A DNA stretch of 64,000 bases from Akkermansia muciniphila (lineage in GTDB: Bacteria > Verrucomicrobiota > Verrucomicrobiia > Verrucomicrobiales > Akkermansiaceae). Both the position numbers and the translations under genes were made by a program. The notes under the pieces are model-generated. The model saw only the letters and a list, made by a program, of their open reading frames with translations. It searched no databases and was not told where the DNA came from. Below are positions 29,470-37,064 of the stretch, piece after piece. Each line of letters starts with the position of its first letter. Position 1 is the stretch's first letter. The DNA is taken from the NCBI GenBank assembly GCA_947624785.1, contig CANQLV010000007.1:124001-188000 (forward strand), given 5' to 3'.

Positions 29470-30744
29470 ATGCCTAAAGTACCCATTCTGATGCCCCAGC
29501 TCGGGGATTCCATTGCGGAAGCCACCGTGCTGCGCCTGCTGGCGGCCCCGGGCGACACCGTAGAAGCCGACCAGGAAATCTTTGAGGTAGAGACCAACAA
29601 GGCCACCATGGGCGTCACCACCATGTGCGGCGGCGTCCTGAGCGATGTGTTTATCAAGGAAGGGGAATCCATCGTGGTCGGCGCCTGCATGGCCATGATT
29701 GACGCCACGGAGGAGGAAATTGAGCGTTCCGGGGCCACCCCGGCCGGAGATTCCACCCAGCCTTCCCTTCCGGCCAGCCCGGAATCCGTGCCCCAGCGCG
29801 TCCCGGACGCTTCCGCCCGGGAGGAAAAACCCGCCGGAGTCCACTTTGGCCTGACGGGGGAATCCTACCAGGAAAACGGCACGGACCTGAAAGTCCAGCC
29901 CAGCGTGCGCGGCCTGCCGGTGCCCGCCGGCATGAAAGGCGCGCACTACATGTCCCCCCGGATGAAGGCGCGCATGGATGAACTGGGCATGAGCGCCTCG
30001 GACATCGCTTTCATCTCCGGCTCCGGAGCCGGCGGACGAGTCACCATTGACGACCTGGAGGAATTCCTGGAATACGTGAGCCAGTGGCCGCACCGCAAGG
30101 CCTCCTCCATGAGGCTGGCCGTGGCGGACGCCATGCGCCGGAGCTGGACGCGCCCGCTGGCCTCCGCCGGGCGCCCCGTGTTCATGGACCCCCTCATCAA
30201 GCACAGGCAGCATTCCCCGCTGCGGCCCGGCATCACCCTGTACTTTGCCCGCGCCCTGGCCCTGGCCCTGGCGGAAAGCCCGGAATGCGCCGGCTACCTG
30301 GTGGGGGAAAACATCCTTTCACCCAAGACCATTGACATCGGCATCGCCGCCCAGGTAGCGGACGGAGTGATGGTTCCCGTGCTGCGCCGCGTGAACGAAC
30401 GGACGATGGAAGAACTGCTGGAAGACTACAACAGGCTGATCGCCCAGGCGCGGCGCCGCAGGCTGGCCCCGGAAGACAGCACGGGCGGCATCGCCACGGT
30501 CACCAACTTCGGCGGCTTCGGGCTCACCTTTGCCGCGCCCATGCCCATGCCCAGTGAATCCATCATCCTGGGGGTGGGGGCCGTCACCAAGACCCCGGTC
30601 TGGAGCGACGAGGTGGAGGCGTTCATTCCCATCTCCAAGGCCAACATCGTAGCTACGGGGGACCACCGCGTGGTGGACGGCGCGGACATCGGCCGCCTGC
30701 TCAAGCGCGTGGCGGAACTGCTCCAGCGCCCGGAATACCTGTAA
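29470..30744 (+). CDS. pdhC: Dihydrolipoamide acetyltransferase (E2) of pyruvate dehydrogenase
   Basis: Core enzyme of the complex, transferring the acetyl group to CoA. The 424-residue product has one lipoyl domain (residues 1-80; lipoyl-Lys in FEVETNKATMGV). An Ala/Pro-rich linker follows, then a peripheral-subunit-binding domain at about 155-195 (HYMSPRMKARMDELGMSASDIAFISGSGAGGRVTIDDLEEF). The catalytic acyltransferase domain is about 205-424 and has the active-site HRVVDG motif in TGDHRVVDGADIGRLLK. E3 (dihydrolipoamide dehydrogenase) is not encoded next to it. The operon continues with lpxI after 30 bases. Confidence 0.92.
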   Translation: MPKVPILMPQLGDSIAEATVLRLLAAPGDTVEADQEIFEVETNKATMGVTTMCGGVLSDVFIKEGESIVVGACMAMIDATEEEIERSGATPAGDSTQPSLPASPESVPQRVPDASAREEKPAGVHFGLTGESYQENGTDLKVQPSVRGLPVPAGMKGAHYMSPRMKARMDELGMSASDIAFISGSGAGGRVTIDDLEEFLEYVSQWPHRKASSMRLAVADAMRRSWTRPLASAGRPVFMDPLIKHRQHSPLRPGITLYFARALALALAESPECAGYLVGENILSPKTIDIGIAAQVADGVMVPVLRRVNERTMEELLEDYNRLIAQARRRRLAPEDSTGGIATVTNFGGFGLTFAAPMPMPSESIILGVGAVTKTPVWSDEVEAFIPISKANIVATGDHRVVDGADIGRLLKRVAELLQRPEYL

Positions 30745-30774
30745 CCCGCTCCGTTCCCGCACGCTTCACGCCGC

Positions 30775-31638
30775 ATGACGACAGACCCACCTGTACTAGG
30801 ACTGGTAGCCGGAGACGGCGTCTACCCGGAATACATCGTCCGGGGGGCGCGCCGCCGGACGCCGGAGATGCGCATCGTGGCCGTGGGCTTCAAGGGGGAG
30901 ACCAATCCCGCCGTCATCCCCCTGTGCGACGCCTACCAGGAATTCAGCGTGGGCCAGATCAGCAAGCCGTTCTCCTTCCTGAAAAAACACGGCGTGCGGA
31001 ACGTCATCATGGCAGGGGGCATCAATCCGAAAAACATTCTCTCCCTGCGCCCGGACCTCCGCGCCCTTTCCGTGCTGATGCGCATGCCGGAGAAAAACGC
31101 GGACTCCCTGCTGGGGGCCGTCATCACGGAGGCGGAAAAAGAAGGCTTCACCATCCTCCCCGCCTTCACCTACATGGAAGAGCACATGCCGCAGCCGGGC
31201 CACATCGCCGGACCGCGGCCCACGACCGAACAATGGGAGGACGCCGTTTTCGGCATGCAGACGGCCAAGGAAATCAGCCGCCTTCACATCGGGCAGTCCG
31301 TCGTCGTGCACGGAGGCACCGTAGTTGCCGTGGAAGCCATTGAAGGCACCAACAACTGCATACGCCGCAGCGGCGAGCTGGGCAACGGCAAACCCGCCAC
31401 ACTGGCAAAAGTGGCGCGCCTGGGGCATGACATGCGCTTTGACATTCCTACGATCGGCCCCGTCACCATTGAGACGTGCGCGGAATGCGGCGTCAGGCAA
31501 ATCGCCCTGGAAGCGGGCAAAACCATTCTGCTGGAGCGCGACCGGGTGGCGGAACTGTGCAAAAGGCACAAAATCAGCCTGCATGCCATGGACGCTCCCG
31601 GTGAGGACTTCCCTCTGCCGGAAAATCCCGCCCAATAA
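30775..31638 (+). CDS. lpxI: UDP-2,3-diacylglucosamine pyrophosphatase LpxI
   Basis: Hydrolyses UDP-2,3-diacylglucosamine to lipid X in lipid A synthesis; LpxI replaces LpxH in many bacteria. The 287-residue product has the DUF1009/LpxI pattern: LGLVAGDGVYPEYIVRGAR at the start, VIMAGGINPKNILSLRPD near 80, DSLLGAVITEAEKEGFTILPAFTYMEEHMPQPG in the middle. The C-terminal DUF1009 blocks are FGMQTAKEISRLHIGQSVVVHGGTVVAVEAIEGTN, GKPATLAKVARLGHDMRFDIPTIGPVTIE and ALEAGKTILLERDRV. It lies 30 bases after pdhC and may be co-transcribed with the pyruvate dehydrogenase genes although the pathways are unrelated. It indicates an LPS-bearing Gram-negative envelope. Confidence 0.94.
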   Translation: MTTDPPVLGLVAGDGVYPEYIVRGARRRTPEMRIVAVGFKGETNPAVIPLCDAYQEFSVGQISKPFSFLKKHGVRNVIMAGGINPKNILSLRPDLRALSVLMRMPEKNADSLLGAVITEAEKEGFTILPAFTYMEEHMPQPGHIAGPRPTTEQWEDAVFGMQTAKEISRLHIGQSVVVHGGTVVAVEAIEGTNNCIRRSGELGNGKPATLAKVARLGHDMRFDIPTIGPVTIETCAECGVRQIALEAGKTILLERDRVAELCKRHKISLHAMDAPGEDFPLPENPAQ

Positions 31639-31670
31639 AAATCCCCTCGTCCGGAAACCCGGACAAGGGG
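31636..31670 (-). terminator. Rho-independent terminator between lpxI and the small helical protein gene
   Basis: CCCCTCGTCCGG and CCGGACAAGGGG pair around AAAC (31643-31670) with a single mismatch. On the minus strand the stem is followed by ATTTTTATT, so it best serves the minus-strand gene ending at 31727. It could also end lpxI transcripts, though without a T-run. Confidence 0.72.
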
Positions 31671-31726
31671 AAATCATGCCGCATACGGGATGCAGAATAG
31701 AAAAACGGCTTATTCAACCGCCGGAA

Positions 31727-31924
31727 TTAAGCGTTTTTGTCCTTGTCCATCATGGACTTGGCCTTGTCACTTACCCCGGAAGCCATATCCTTGACGCCTT
31801 CCTTGCTCTTTTCGTAGGCGTCTTTCATTGCCTTCTTGCCTTCTTCCATCTTTCCGGAAGCGGCATCTTTCGAGCATCCACAGCCTTCATGCATATGGTT
31901 CATATGATCTTTGGAGTCACACAT
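31727..31924 (-). CDS. Small Cys/His-rich helical protein
   Basis: A 65-residue protein without a signal peptide. The N-terminus (MCDSKDHMNHMHEGCGCSKD) is rich in Cys, His and Met and could bind a metal. The rest is a highly charged amphipathic helix rich in Lys, Ala, Asp and Glu (KMEEGKKAMKDAYEKSKEGVKDM). The helix is clearly related to that of the next protein upstream, whose corresponding stretch reads KMKEGKQAAKDAYEKSKEAVKD. Such 11-residue-periodic helices resemble LEA or YtxH-type stress proteins. The gene lies 34 bases downstream of its exported paralogue, presumably in the same transcript, with a terminator following. Confidence 0.65.
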   Translation of the reverse strand: MCDSKDHMNHMHEGCGCSKDAASGKMEEGKKAMKDAYEKSKEGVKDMASGVSDKAKSMMDKDKNA

Positions 31925-31958
31925 AATAAATAAATGGTTTGTATTTTAATCGTTTGAG

Positions 31959-32288
31959 TTAACCGTTTTTCGCAGCGTCGCCGATGGCTTCGGCCTTATC
32001 GGCAGCCCTGTCCGCCGCATGGTCCACGGCTTCCTTGCTGTCCTGGTAAGTATCCTTGACGGCTTCCTTGCTCTTTTCGTAGGCGTCCTTCGCCGCTTGT
32101 TTGCCTTCCTTCATTTTTTCTGAAGCGGCATCCTTGGCGGCTTTGGCGCCCTTTTTCATGTGTTCCTTGGCTTCAGCCATGTCCTTGTCACCCTTGGTGC
32201 AGGAACCGCTGTTGCAGGCGCTCTGCGCCAGGGCCACTACCGGAACTGCAACGGCTACCGCTGCTATAGCATATATCAATTTTTTCAT
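31959..32288 (-). CDS. Exported LEA-like helical protein
   Basis: A 109-residue exported protein (signal peptide MKKLIYAIAAVAVAVPVVALA, about 1-22). The mature N-terminus holds SACNSGSCTKGDKD with two Cys. The remainder is one long charged amphipathic helix built of repeats with an AKDA-xxK-MK-EGKQAAKDAYEKSKEAVKDTYQDSKEAVDHAADRAADKA pattern, close to 11-residue periodicity. The shared AYEKSKE segment shows a common origin with the 65-residue protein downstream. LEA-like proteins often protect membranes or proteins under stress; that role is inference here. Confidence 0.68.
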   Translation of the reverse strand: MKKLIYAIAAVAVAVPVVALAQSACNSGSCTKGDKDMAEAKEHMKKGAKAAKDAASEKMKEGKQAAKDAYEKSKEAVKDTYQDSKEAVDHAADRAADKAEAIGDAAKNG

Positions 32289-32366
32289 GACGTTGTTCTA
32301 TTTGGATTCATTCCAATAGACTCTTTCTTCATGAAAAACTATGAATACAGTCGTGTCATTCTGCGT

Positions 32367-32693
32367 TCACTCCCGCAAATCAAAAGCCATAAAAGCCGCG
32401 GAGGCAACGCAGTCCCGGCATGGAACGCAGCCTTCTTTTTTCAGCTCCCTGCAATGGGAATAACCCAGCTTCTCCACAAACCGCCGCTTCAGCTCCTCCC
32501 TTGACTGCACGGGCGTGCACAGGAGCGCTCCATACAAGGCACCGCATACCCCGTCAGGCGCTCTTCCCGTGCCGCAGGCGGAGACGGCTTCCAGCAAATC
32601 CTCCCTTCCCAGGGCCGCGCAAACGGCCTGGGCGCAATTGTGGCGCCAGGGGTCCGTGCGGAAGGTGGACAGCGCCTTTTCTCCAACGTTCAT
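32367..32693 (-). CDS. C_GCAxxG_C_C family putative redox protein
   Basis: A 108-residue protein from the ATG at 32693 (MNVGEKALSTF). It carries the pattern of the C_GCAxxG_C_C family (PF09719). NCAQAV is near residue 19, then CGTGRAPDGVCGALYGALL, then spaced Cys in GYSHCRELKKEGCVPCRDCVASAA. Seven Cys in such a short protein suggest an iron-sulfur cluster or a redox disulfide; family members are common in anaerobes and their function is unknown. An open frame of 21 further codons upstream lacks coding character. It stands alone, with 78 bases to the exported helical protein gene ahead. Confidence 0.78.
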   Translation of the reverse strand: MNVGEKALSTFRTDPWRHNCAQAVCAALGREDLLEAVSACGTGRAPDGVCGALYGALLCTPVQSREELKRRFVEKLGYSHCRELKKEGCVPCRDCVASAAFMAFDLRE

Positions 32694-32843
32694 GCCCCCA
32701 CTGTAGGCCCGGCCCCCTTCCGGGTCAAGAGTCTCGTCCCGCCTCCCCGCCTGCAAACTCCGCCGCGTCCGCAGCAGCCCTTTTCCGGCCGGATTCCGCG
32801 TGCGGAAAATACAAGCCGTCCGGAAAACCGCCGGCAGCGGCGT

Positions 32844-33548
32844 TTACTTCCCGGCAAGCCGGCGGCTGGTCTCCAGGCGCGCGGCCAGCTCCTCAAAGGG
32901 GACGGTCCCGTCCAGGCAAAGGCTCACCCAGCTTTTCTTATTCATGTGGTAGGCCGGAAAACGGCTGTGATGGTCCACAAGGCCCTCGAGCTCCCCGGGA
33001 CGGACCCGCAGGTTCAGCACCTCCACCCTTTCCCTGGAACTGCCGCCCAGTTTCAACCGCAGCACAGCCAGAAAAACGGCGTACCACTTTTCCGTGTCCT
33101 TCCGCCGCACGACGGCGCTTCCCGGCGACTTCCTCCACAGGAATTCCAATTCATCCCCGTAAGCCTCCCGGACGTGAGCGACGAGGCTCCGGGCAGGATC
33201 GCCCTTGAAGAAATCAGGTTCAAAGCAGCGCTCCGCCACATGCCAAAGTTCTTCCTCATATTCCCTGCGGAGCGCCCTCTCCCGCAACCTGTCCGCCGCT
33301 CCCTGAGCAAAAAGAGGGATACTCTTCCCGTCCGCATCACGCACCGTTACGCTGACGGAACCCTCCGCATATATTTCAAATTCCATGCAGAGCTGCCCGT
33401 TCAGCAGCTTTGTCCGGTACAGAAAACCATTTTCTCCGCGAACGCAGCCGAAGGGAAGCAATTTTTCCTCACACAACCTCCTGTCCCTGAAAACGCGTTC
33501 CACGGCTTTTTCATACCAGCTTTTCCGGGGAATGCGGCGAAAGAACAT
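32844..33548 (-). CDS. MmcQ/YjbR-type DNA-binding-fold protein with N-terminal extension
   Basis: A 234-residue protein from the ATG at 33548 (MFFRRIPRKSWYEK). The C-terminal 110 residues match the MmcQ/YjbR family: LEFLWRKSPGSAVVRRKDTEKWYAVFLAV, VEVLNLRVRPGELEGLVDHHSRFPAYHMNKKSWVSLCLDG, then EELAARLETSRRLAG. YjbR has a CyaY-like fold and is implicated in DNA binding, but its biological role is unsettled. The N-terminal 110 residues also fit a known arrangement in some YjbR proteins, with YRTKLLNGQLCMEFEIY...VRDADGKSIPLF. The frame is open to 33734 without coding character. It is single and lies downstream of the glycosyltransferase gene on the same strand. Confidence 0.82.
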   Translation of the reverse strand: MFFRRIPRKSWYEKAVERVFRDRRLCEEKLLPFGCVRGENGFLYRTKLLNGQLCMEFEIYAEGSVSVTVRDADGKSIPLFAQGAADRLRERALRREYEEELWHVAERCFEPDFFKGDPARSLVAHVREAYGDELEFLWRKSPGSAVVRRKDTEKWYAVFLAVLRLKLGGSSRERVEVLNLRVRPGELEGLVDHHSRFPAYHMNKKSWVSLCLDGTVPFEELAARLETSRRLAGK

Positions 33549-33709
33549 AGGGAAAAATGAAGTTAAAGGAGATGGAGGGATGGAGAACGCCAGCTGCACC
33601 CCTGCGGGCGTGCAGAACCCGGCAAGACCATGATAAATCCGCACGGAAACGGTACAAGGCCAAAATAACCTGCTCCCCATATCCGGGCCGCCCGCATCGG
33701 GAAAAGGTT

Positions 33710-34504
33710 TTACCTCCCCGTCAGCACATACCACACGAACAGGCTGTTATGCTTCACGTACCGCTTGAGCAGCCTCTCCGGCTCCCGGTAAATGCGGTAC
33801 AGCCATTCCAGGCCGTTTTTCTGCATCCACCGGGGCGCGCGCTTCACCGTTCCGGCATGGAAGGCGAAGGCCGCTCCCACGCCCACATAAACCGCGGGGG
33901 GCAGAAGCTCCTTCTGCTCCGCCATCCACCGCTCCTGCTTCGGGCAGCCCAGCCCCACCCACACCACATTGGCCCCGCTTGAGGCAACCGCCTCCCGCAT
34001 GGCCCTCCGGTCTTCCTCCGTCCAGGATCGGAATGGCGGGGAATGCACGCCGGCCAGACGAAAAGCCGGGTACTTCTCCTTCAATACGGACGCCAGAGTC
34101 CCAAGCGTCCCTTCATCTCCGCCCAGCAAAAAATGGCGCAGCTCCGGATACTCCGCATTCGCCCGCACCAGGGCTTCCATCAGGTCCGGGCCGCTCACGC
34201 GTTCAGCGCTCCTTTCCCCTGCGGCAAGGCCCCTGTTCATCTTCCACACTACAGGCATCCCGTCCGGGCAAACCACGTCCATCCGTTCCAGCACGGCCCC
34301 ATAATCCCGGTCATGAACGCCGAGGGTCATCACGTGCACGTCCGCAGCGGCCACCAGGCACGGGGCCTGCGCTTCCAAGGCACGTTCCGCCAGGGCGGAG
34401 CTCATCTCCTCCACGGAGCTGACGGCCACGGAAAAGCCGAACACCTTTCTCGTCTCGCACGGAATCCGCGCGCCGGGCTGGTCAGGGTTGTGTGCAGCAG
34501 TCAT
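33710..34504 (-). CDS. WecG/TagA/CpsF family glycosyltransferase
   Basis: A 264-residue GT26 enzyme that transfers an N-acetylmannosamine-type sugar to a lipid-linked acceptor in surface polysaccharide or enterobacterial-common-antigen-like synthesis. Typical blocks are CLVAAADVHVMTLGVHDRDYGAVLERMDVVCPDGMPVVW, RVSGPDLMEAL, FLLGGDEGTLGTLASVLKEKYP and ANVVWVGLGCPKQERWMAEQ. The C-terminal blocks are GVGAAFAFHAGTVKRAPRWMQKNGLEWLYRIYREPERLLKRYVKHN. It has no signal peptide and should act at the cytoplasmic face of the membrane. It is not inside a polysaccharide gene cluster here; a metallo-hydrolase gene precedes it on the same strand by 25 bases. Donor and acceptor are unknown. Confidence 0.93.
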   Translation of the reverse strand: MTAAHNPDQPGARIPCETRKVFGFSVAVSSVEEMSSALAERALEAQAPCLVAAADVHVMTLGVHDRDYGAVLERMDVVCPDGMPVVWKMNRGLAAGERSAERVSGPDLMEALVRANAEYPELRHFLLGGDEGTLGTLASVLKEKYPAFRLAGVHSPPFRSWTEEDRRAMREAVASSGANVVWVGLGCPKQERWMAEQKELLPPAVYVGVGAAFAFHAGTVKRAPRWMQKNGLEWLYRIYREPERLLKRYVKHNSLFVWYVLTGR

Positions 34505-34529
34505 GGCCGATGGGAAGGAAGGGTGAAAA

Positions 34530-35303
34530 TCACGGCAGGGACAGCCTCAGCCCGTCATAGGCCGGCATGACGTTCTCCGGCAGCTTGCCGGAAAGAATCC
34601 CGTAATCCATGTCGTGGGACATGTGGGTCAGCACGGCGCGCCGGGGCCGGATGGCGGCAATGGCGGCCAGGGTCTCCTCCAGGCACATGTGCGTGGGGTG
34701 CAGATGGTAACGCAGCCCGTCAATAACCAGCAGGGCCACCCCTTTCATCTTCTCCAGGGACGGCTCCGGAATGCTTTTCACGTCCGGCATGTACGCCAGG
34801 CTCTGCCCATCCGCCTCCAGAACGTAGGCATAGGTTTCCACTCCGGCATGAAGCACCGGAAGAGGCGTGACCAGCACGCTCCCCACGCAGAACGGTTCCC
34901 TCACCTCGTGGGGTTCCGGCCTGACGTAGCCGCTCCGGCCCGGTTTCGGTTCAAACGCCCAGCCGTACATGGTCCGCAGGGCTTCCATCGTCCGGGGGGA
35001 GGCATACATGGGCAGGCCGCCGGACCTGCGCCAGCAGAAGGCGCGCAAATCGTCAAAGCCGCCCACGTGGTCCACATGGGCGTGCGTGTACAGTACGGCG
35101 TCCACGTCCGTGATGTTTTCCCGCAGGGCCTGCTGACGCAGATCCGGGGAGGAATCCAGCAGAATGCGGGTGCCAGCGGCCTCCACGTAAACCGAAGAAC
35201 GCAACCGCTTGTTTCTGGGGTCCGCCGATGTGCAGACCGCACAGGAACAGCCTATCTGCGGAACTCCGGTGGACGTTCCGGTGCCCAGAAAGAGAATGTT
35301 CAT
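34530..35303 (-). CDS. MBL-fold metallo-hydrolase (PhnP-like)
   Basis: A 257-residue metallo-beta-lactamase-fold hydrolase starting at 35303 (MNILFLGTGTSTGVPQIGC); an ATG four codons earlier is possible. Motifs are GTGTSTGVPQIGCSCAVC at the start, ILLDSSPDLRQQ, the metal-binding LYTHAHVDHVGG (about residue 75), H-containing PLPVLHAGVETYAYVLE, and VLTHMSHDMDYG near the end. The Cys pair CSCAVC with PQIGC is typical of PhnP-type phosphodiesterases, which act on cyclic ribose phosphates and similar compounds. The exact substrate is unknown. It is divergent from recN, with only 64 bases between their starts, and lies 25 bases upstream of the glycosyltransferase gene on the same strand. Confidence 0.88.
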   Translation of the reverse strand: MNILFLGTGTSTGVPQIGCSCAVCTSADPRNKRLRSSVYVEAAGTRILLDSSPDLRQQALRENITDVDAVLYTHAHVDHVGGFDDLRAFCWRRSGGLPMYASPRTMEALRTMYGWAFEPKPGRSGYVRPEPHEVREPFCVGSVLVTPLPVLHAGVETYAYVLEADGQSLAYMPDVKSIPEPSLEKMKGVALLVIDGLRYHLHPTHMCLEETLAAIAAIRPRRAVLTHMSHDMDYGILSGKLPENVMPAYDGLRLSLP

Positions 35304-35367
35304 CACAGAGGTCATGATTGCGTTTAGAGCAAATGATGCCATAATGCATTCAAAATCCAAAGCCCGA

Positions 35368-37026
35368 ATGCTTACATTGCTGAAAATTAGAAACCTGGCC
35401 CTCGTGGACCAGCTGCTCTGGGAACCCAGCTCCGGCTTCATCTGCATCACGGGGGAAACGGGGGCGGGGAAATCCGTCATCATCGGCGCCATACGCCTGG
35501 CGCTGGGGGAGCGCGCGGATAAAACGCTCATCCGCTCCGGAGAACAGCAATGCAGCGTGGAAGCCGTCTTCCATCTGCCGGAATCCTCCCCCGTCCACGC
35601 CATCCTGAACGAACACGGCGTTCCGCCCTGCGAAGACGGCAACCTGATTATCAAGCGCATCATTTCCTCCGCGGCCAACCGCCAGTTCCTGAACGACAGC
35701 CCGTGCACCCTCAACCTTCTGCGGGAGGCGGGCGCCTGCCTGGTGGACATGCACGGCCCCAGCGACCACCGCTCCCTGATCTCCCAGGAGAGGCAGCTTT
35801 CCCTGCTGGACGCCTTTGGGGAGCACGCCCCCCTGCTGCACGCCTACGCGGACGCGTGGCGGCAATGGCAGGACGCGCGCCGGGCCTACGACGACCTGGA
35901 GCATGCGGAAGCGGCCACCGCGCGGGAAATAGAGCTGCTGCGCCACCAGGTGGACGAGATAGACGCCGCCGCTTTCACGCCGGAGGAAGTGCTCACGCTG
36001 GAAGAACGCTGGCAGCGCGCCCGCAACGGCACCAGGCTTCAGGAACAGGTTTCCAGAATGCTTGCCATGCTGGAGGAAACGGACGTGCCCGGCCTGGGTT
36101 CCCAGTTGAGGGAACTGACCCGGGCGGCGCACGAGCTGGAACGCATGGACGCCTCCACCGCCGCCTGGCTGGCCCCGCTGGCGGAAGTGAATCTGGAGCT
36201 CAAGGAAATTGAAGGACGCCTGGCGGATTATTCCTCCGAACTGGACTGTGATCCACGGGAGCTCTTCCAACTGGAGGAACGCATCAACCTGCTGGAATCC
36301 CTGAAAATGAAATACGGCCCTTCCTTTGAAGACGTCTGCGCCCGGAGGGAGGAGGCGGCCCACCGCCTGGACCGCATCGAACACCGCACGGAACGCCTGG
36401 AAGAGCTGCGGGCCTCCATCGCCGTTCTGCGCAAGCAGGTGGACGCCGCCGGACAGGCCCTGACCAAAGCGCGCCAGGCCTCCGCTCCCAGGCTGGCTTC
36501 CTCCATCGTCAGGCACTCCCGGGAACTGGGCTTCCGCCAGGCCGTCTTTGAAGTGGGGCTCTCCCCCCTCCAGGAACCCGGCTCCCAGGGAATGGAAACG
36601 GTGGAATTCCTGTTCGGACCCAATCCGGGCGAACCCTCCAAGCCTCTCCGGCTGATTGCCTCCAGCGGGGAGCTGGCGCGCATCATGCTGGCGATTAAAA
36701 GCGCCCTGGCGCACAAGGACTCCACCCCCCTGCTCGTGTTTGACGAAATAGACGCCAACGTGGGCGGGGAAGTGGCGCGGGCCGTCGGCTTCAAGATGCA
36801 GCAGCTCGGGAACAGGCACCAGGTCATCTCCATCACGCACTTTCCGCAGGTGGCGGCCCTGGCCTCCCATCACTACCTGGTTCAGAAGGCTTCCGTAGGC
36901 AACCGCACCATCTCCTGCCTGCGGGAGGTGAGCCATGAAGAGCGGATAGACGAGCTGGTCCGCATGCTGGGCGGCGGCGGGGACCACGCCCGCACGCTGG
37001 CCCAGGCCCTGCTGCAGCCCTCCTGA
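35368..37026 (+). CDS. recN: DNA repair protein RecN
   Basis: SMC-like ATPase involved in recombinational repair of double-strand breaks. From the ATG at 35368 (MLTLLKIRNLALVDQLLWEP; 552 aa) the Walker A motif GETGAGKSVIIGAI is at about residues 30-43. The long central region (about 150-400) is coiled coil. The C-terminal half carries the ABC signature-like SSGELARIMLAIKSAL, Walker B LLVFDEIDANVGGEVA, and ITHFPQVAALASHH. The length matches RecN. Longer open frames upstream extend into the divergent metallo-hydrolase gene and are unlikely. It is followed by a hairpin that fits a terminator and then by the convergent copper ATPase gene. Confidence 0.95.
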   Translation: MLTLLKIRNLALVDQLLWEPSSGFICITGETGAGKSVIIGAIRLALGERADKTLIRSGEQQCSVEAVFHLPESSPVHAILNEHGVPPCEDGNLIIKRIISSAANRQFLNDSPCTLNLLREAGACLVDMHGPSDHRSLISQERQLSLLDAFGEHAPLLHAYADAWRQWQDARRAYDDLEHAEAATAREIELLRHQVDEIDAAAFTPEEVLTLEERWQRARNGTRLQEQVSRMLAMLEETDVPGLGSQLRELTRAAHELERMDASTAAWLAPLAEVNLELKEIEGRLADYSSELDCDPRELFQLEERINLLESLKMKYGPSFEDVCARREEAAHRLDRIEHRTERLEELRASIAVLRKQVDAAGQALTKARQASAPRLASSIVRHSRELGFRQAVFEVGLSPLQEPGSQGMETVEFLFGPNPGEPSKPLRLIASSGELARIMLAIKSALAHKDSTPLLVFDEIDANVGGEVARAVGFKMQQLGNRHQVISITHFPQVAALASHHYLVQKASVGNRTISCLREVSHEERIDELVRMLGGGGDHARTLAQALLQPS

Positions 37027-37030
37027 ACGG

Positions 37031-37064
37031 AGGGCGCCAAAAAGGAAGAGGCCGCCCTATTTTT
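37031..37064 (+). terminator. Likely terminator of recN
   Basis: AGGGCG (37031-37036) pairs with CGCCCT across a 16-base loop, followed by ATTTTT. It begins five bases after the recN stop and overlaps the convergent end of copA. Confidence 0.5.
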
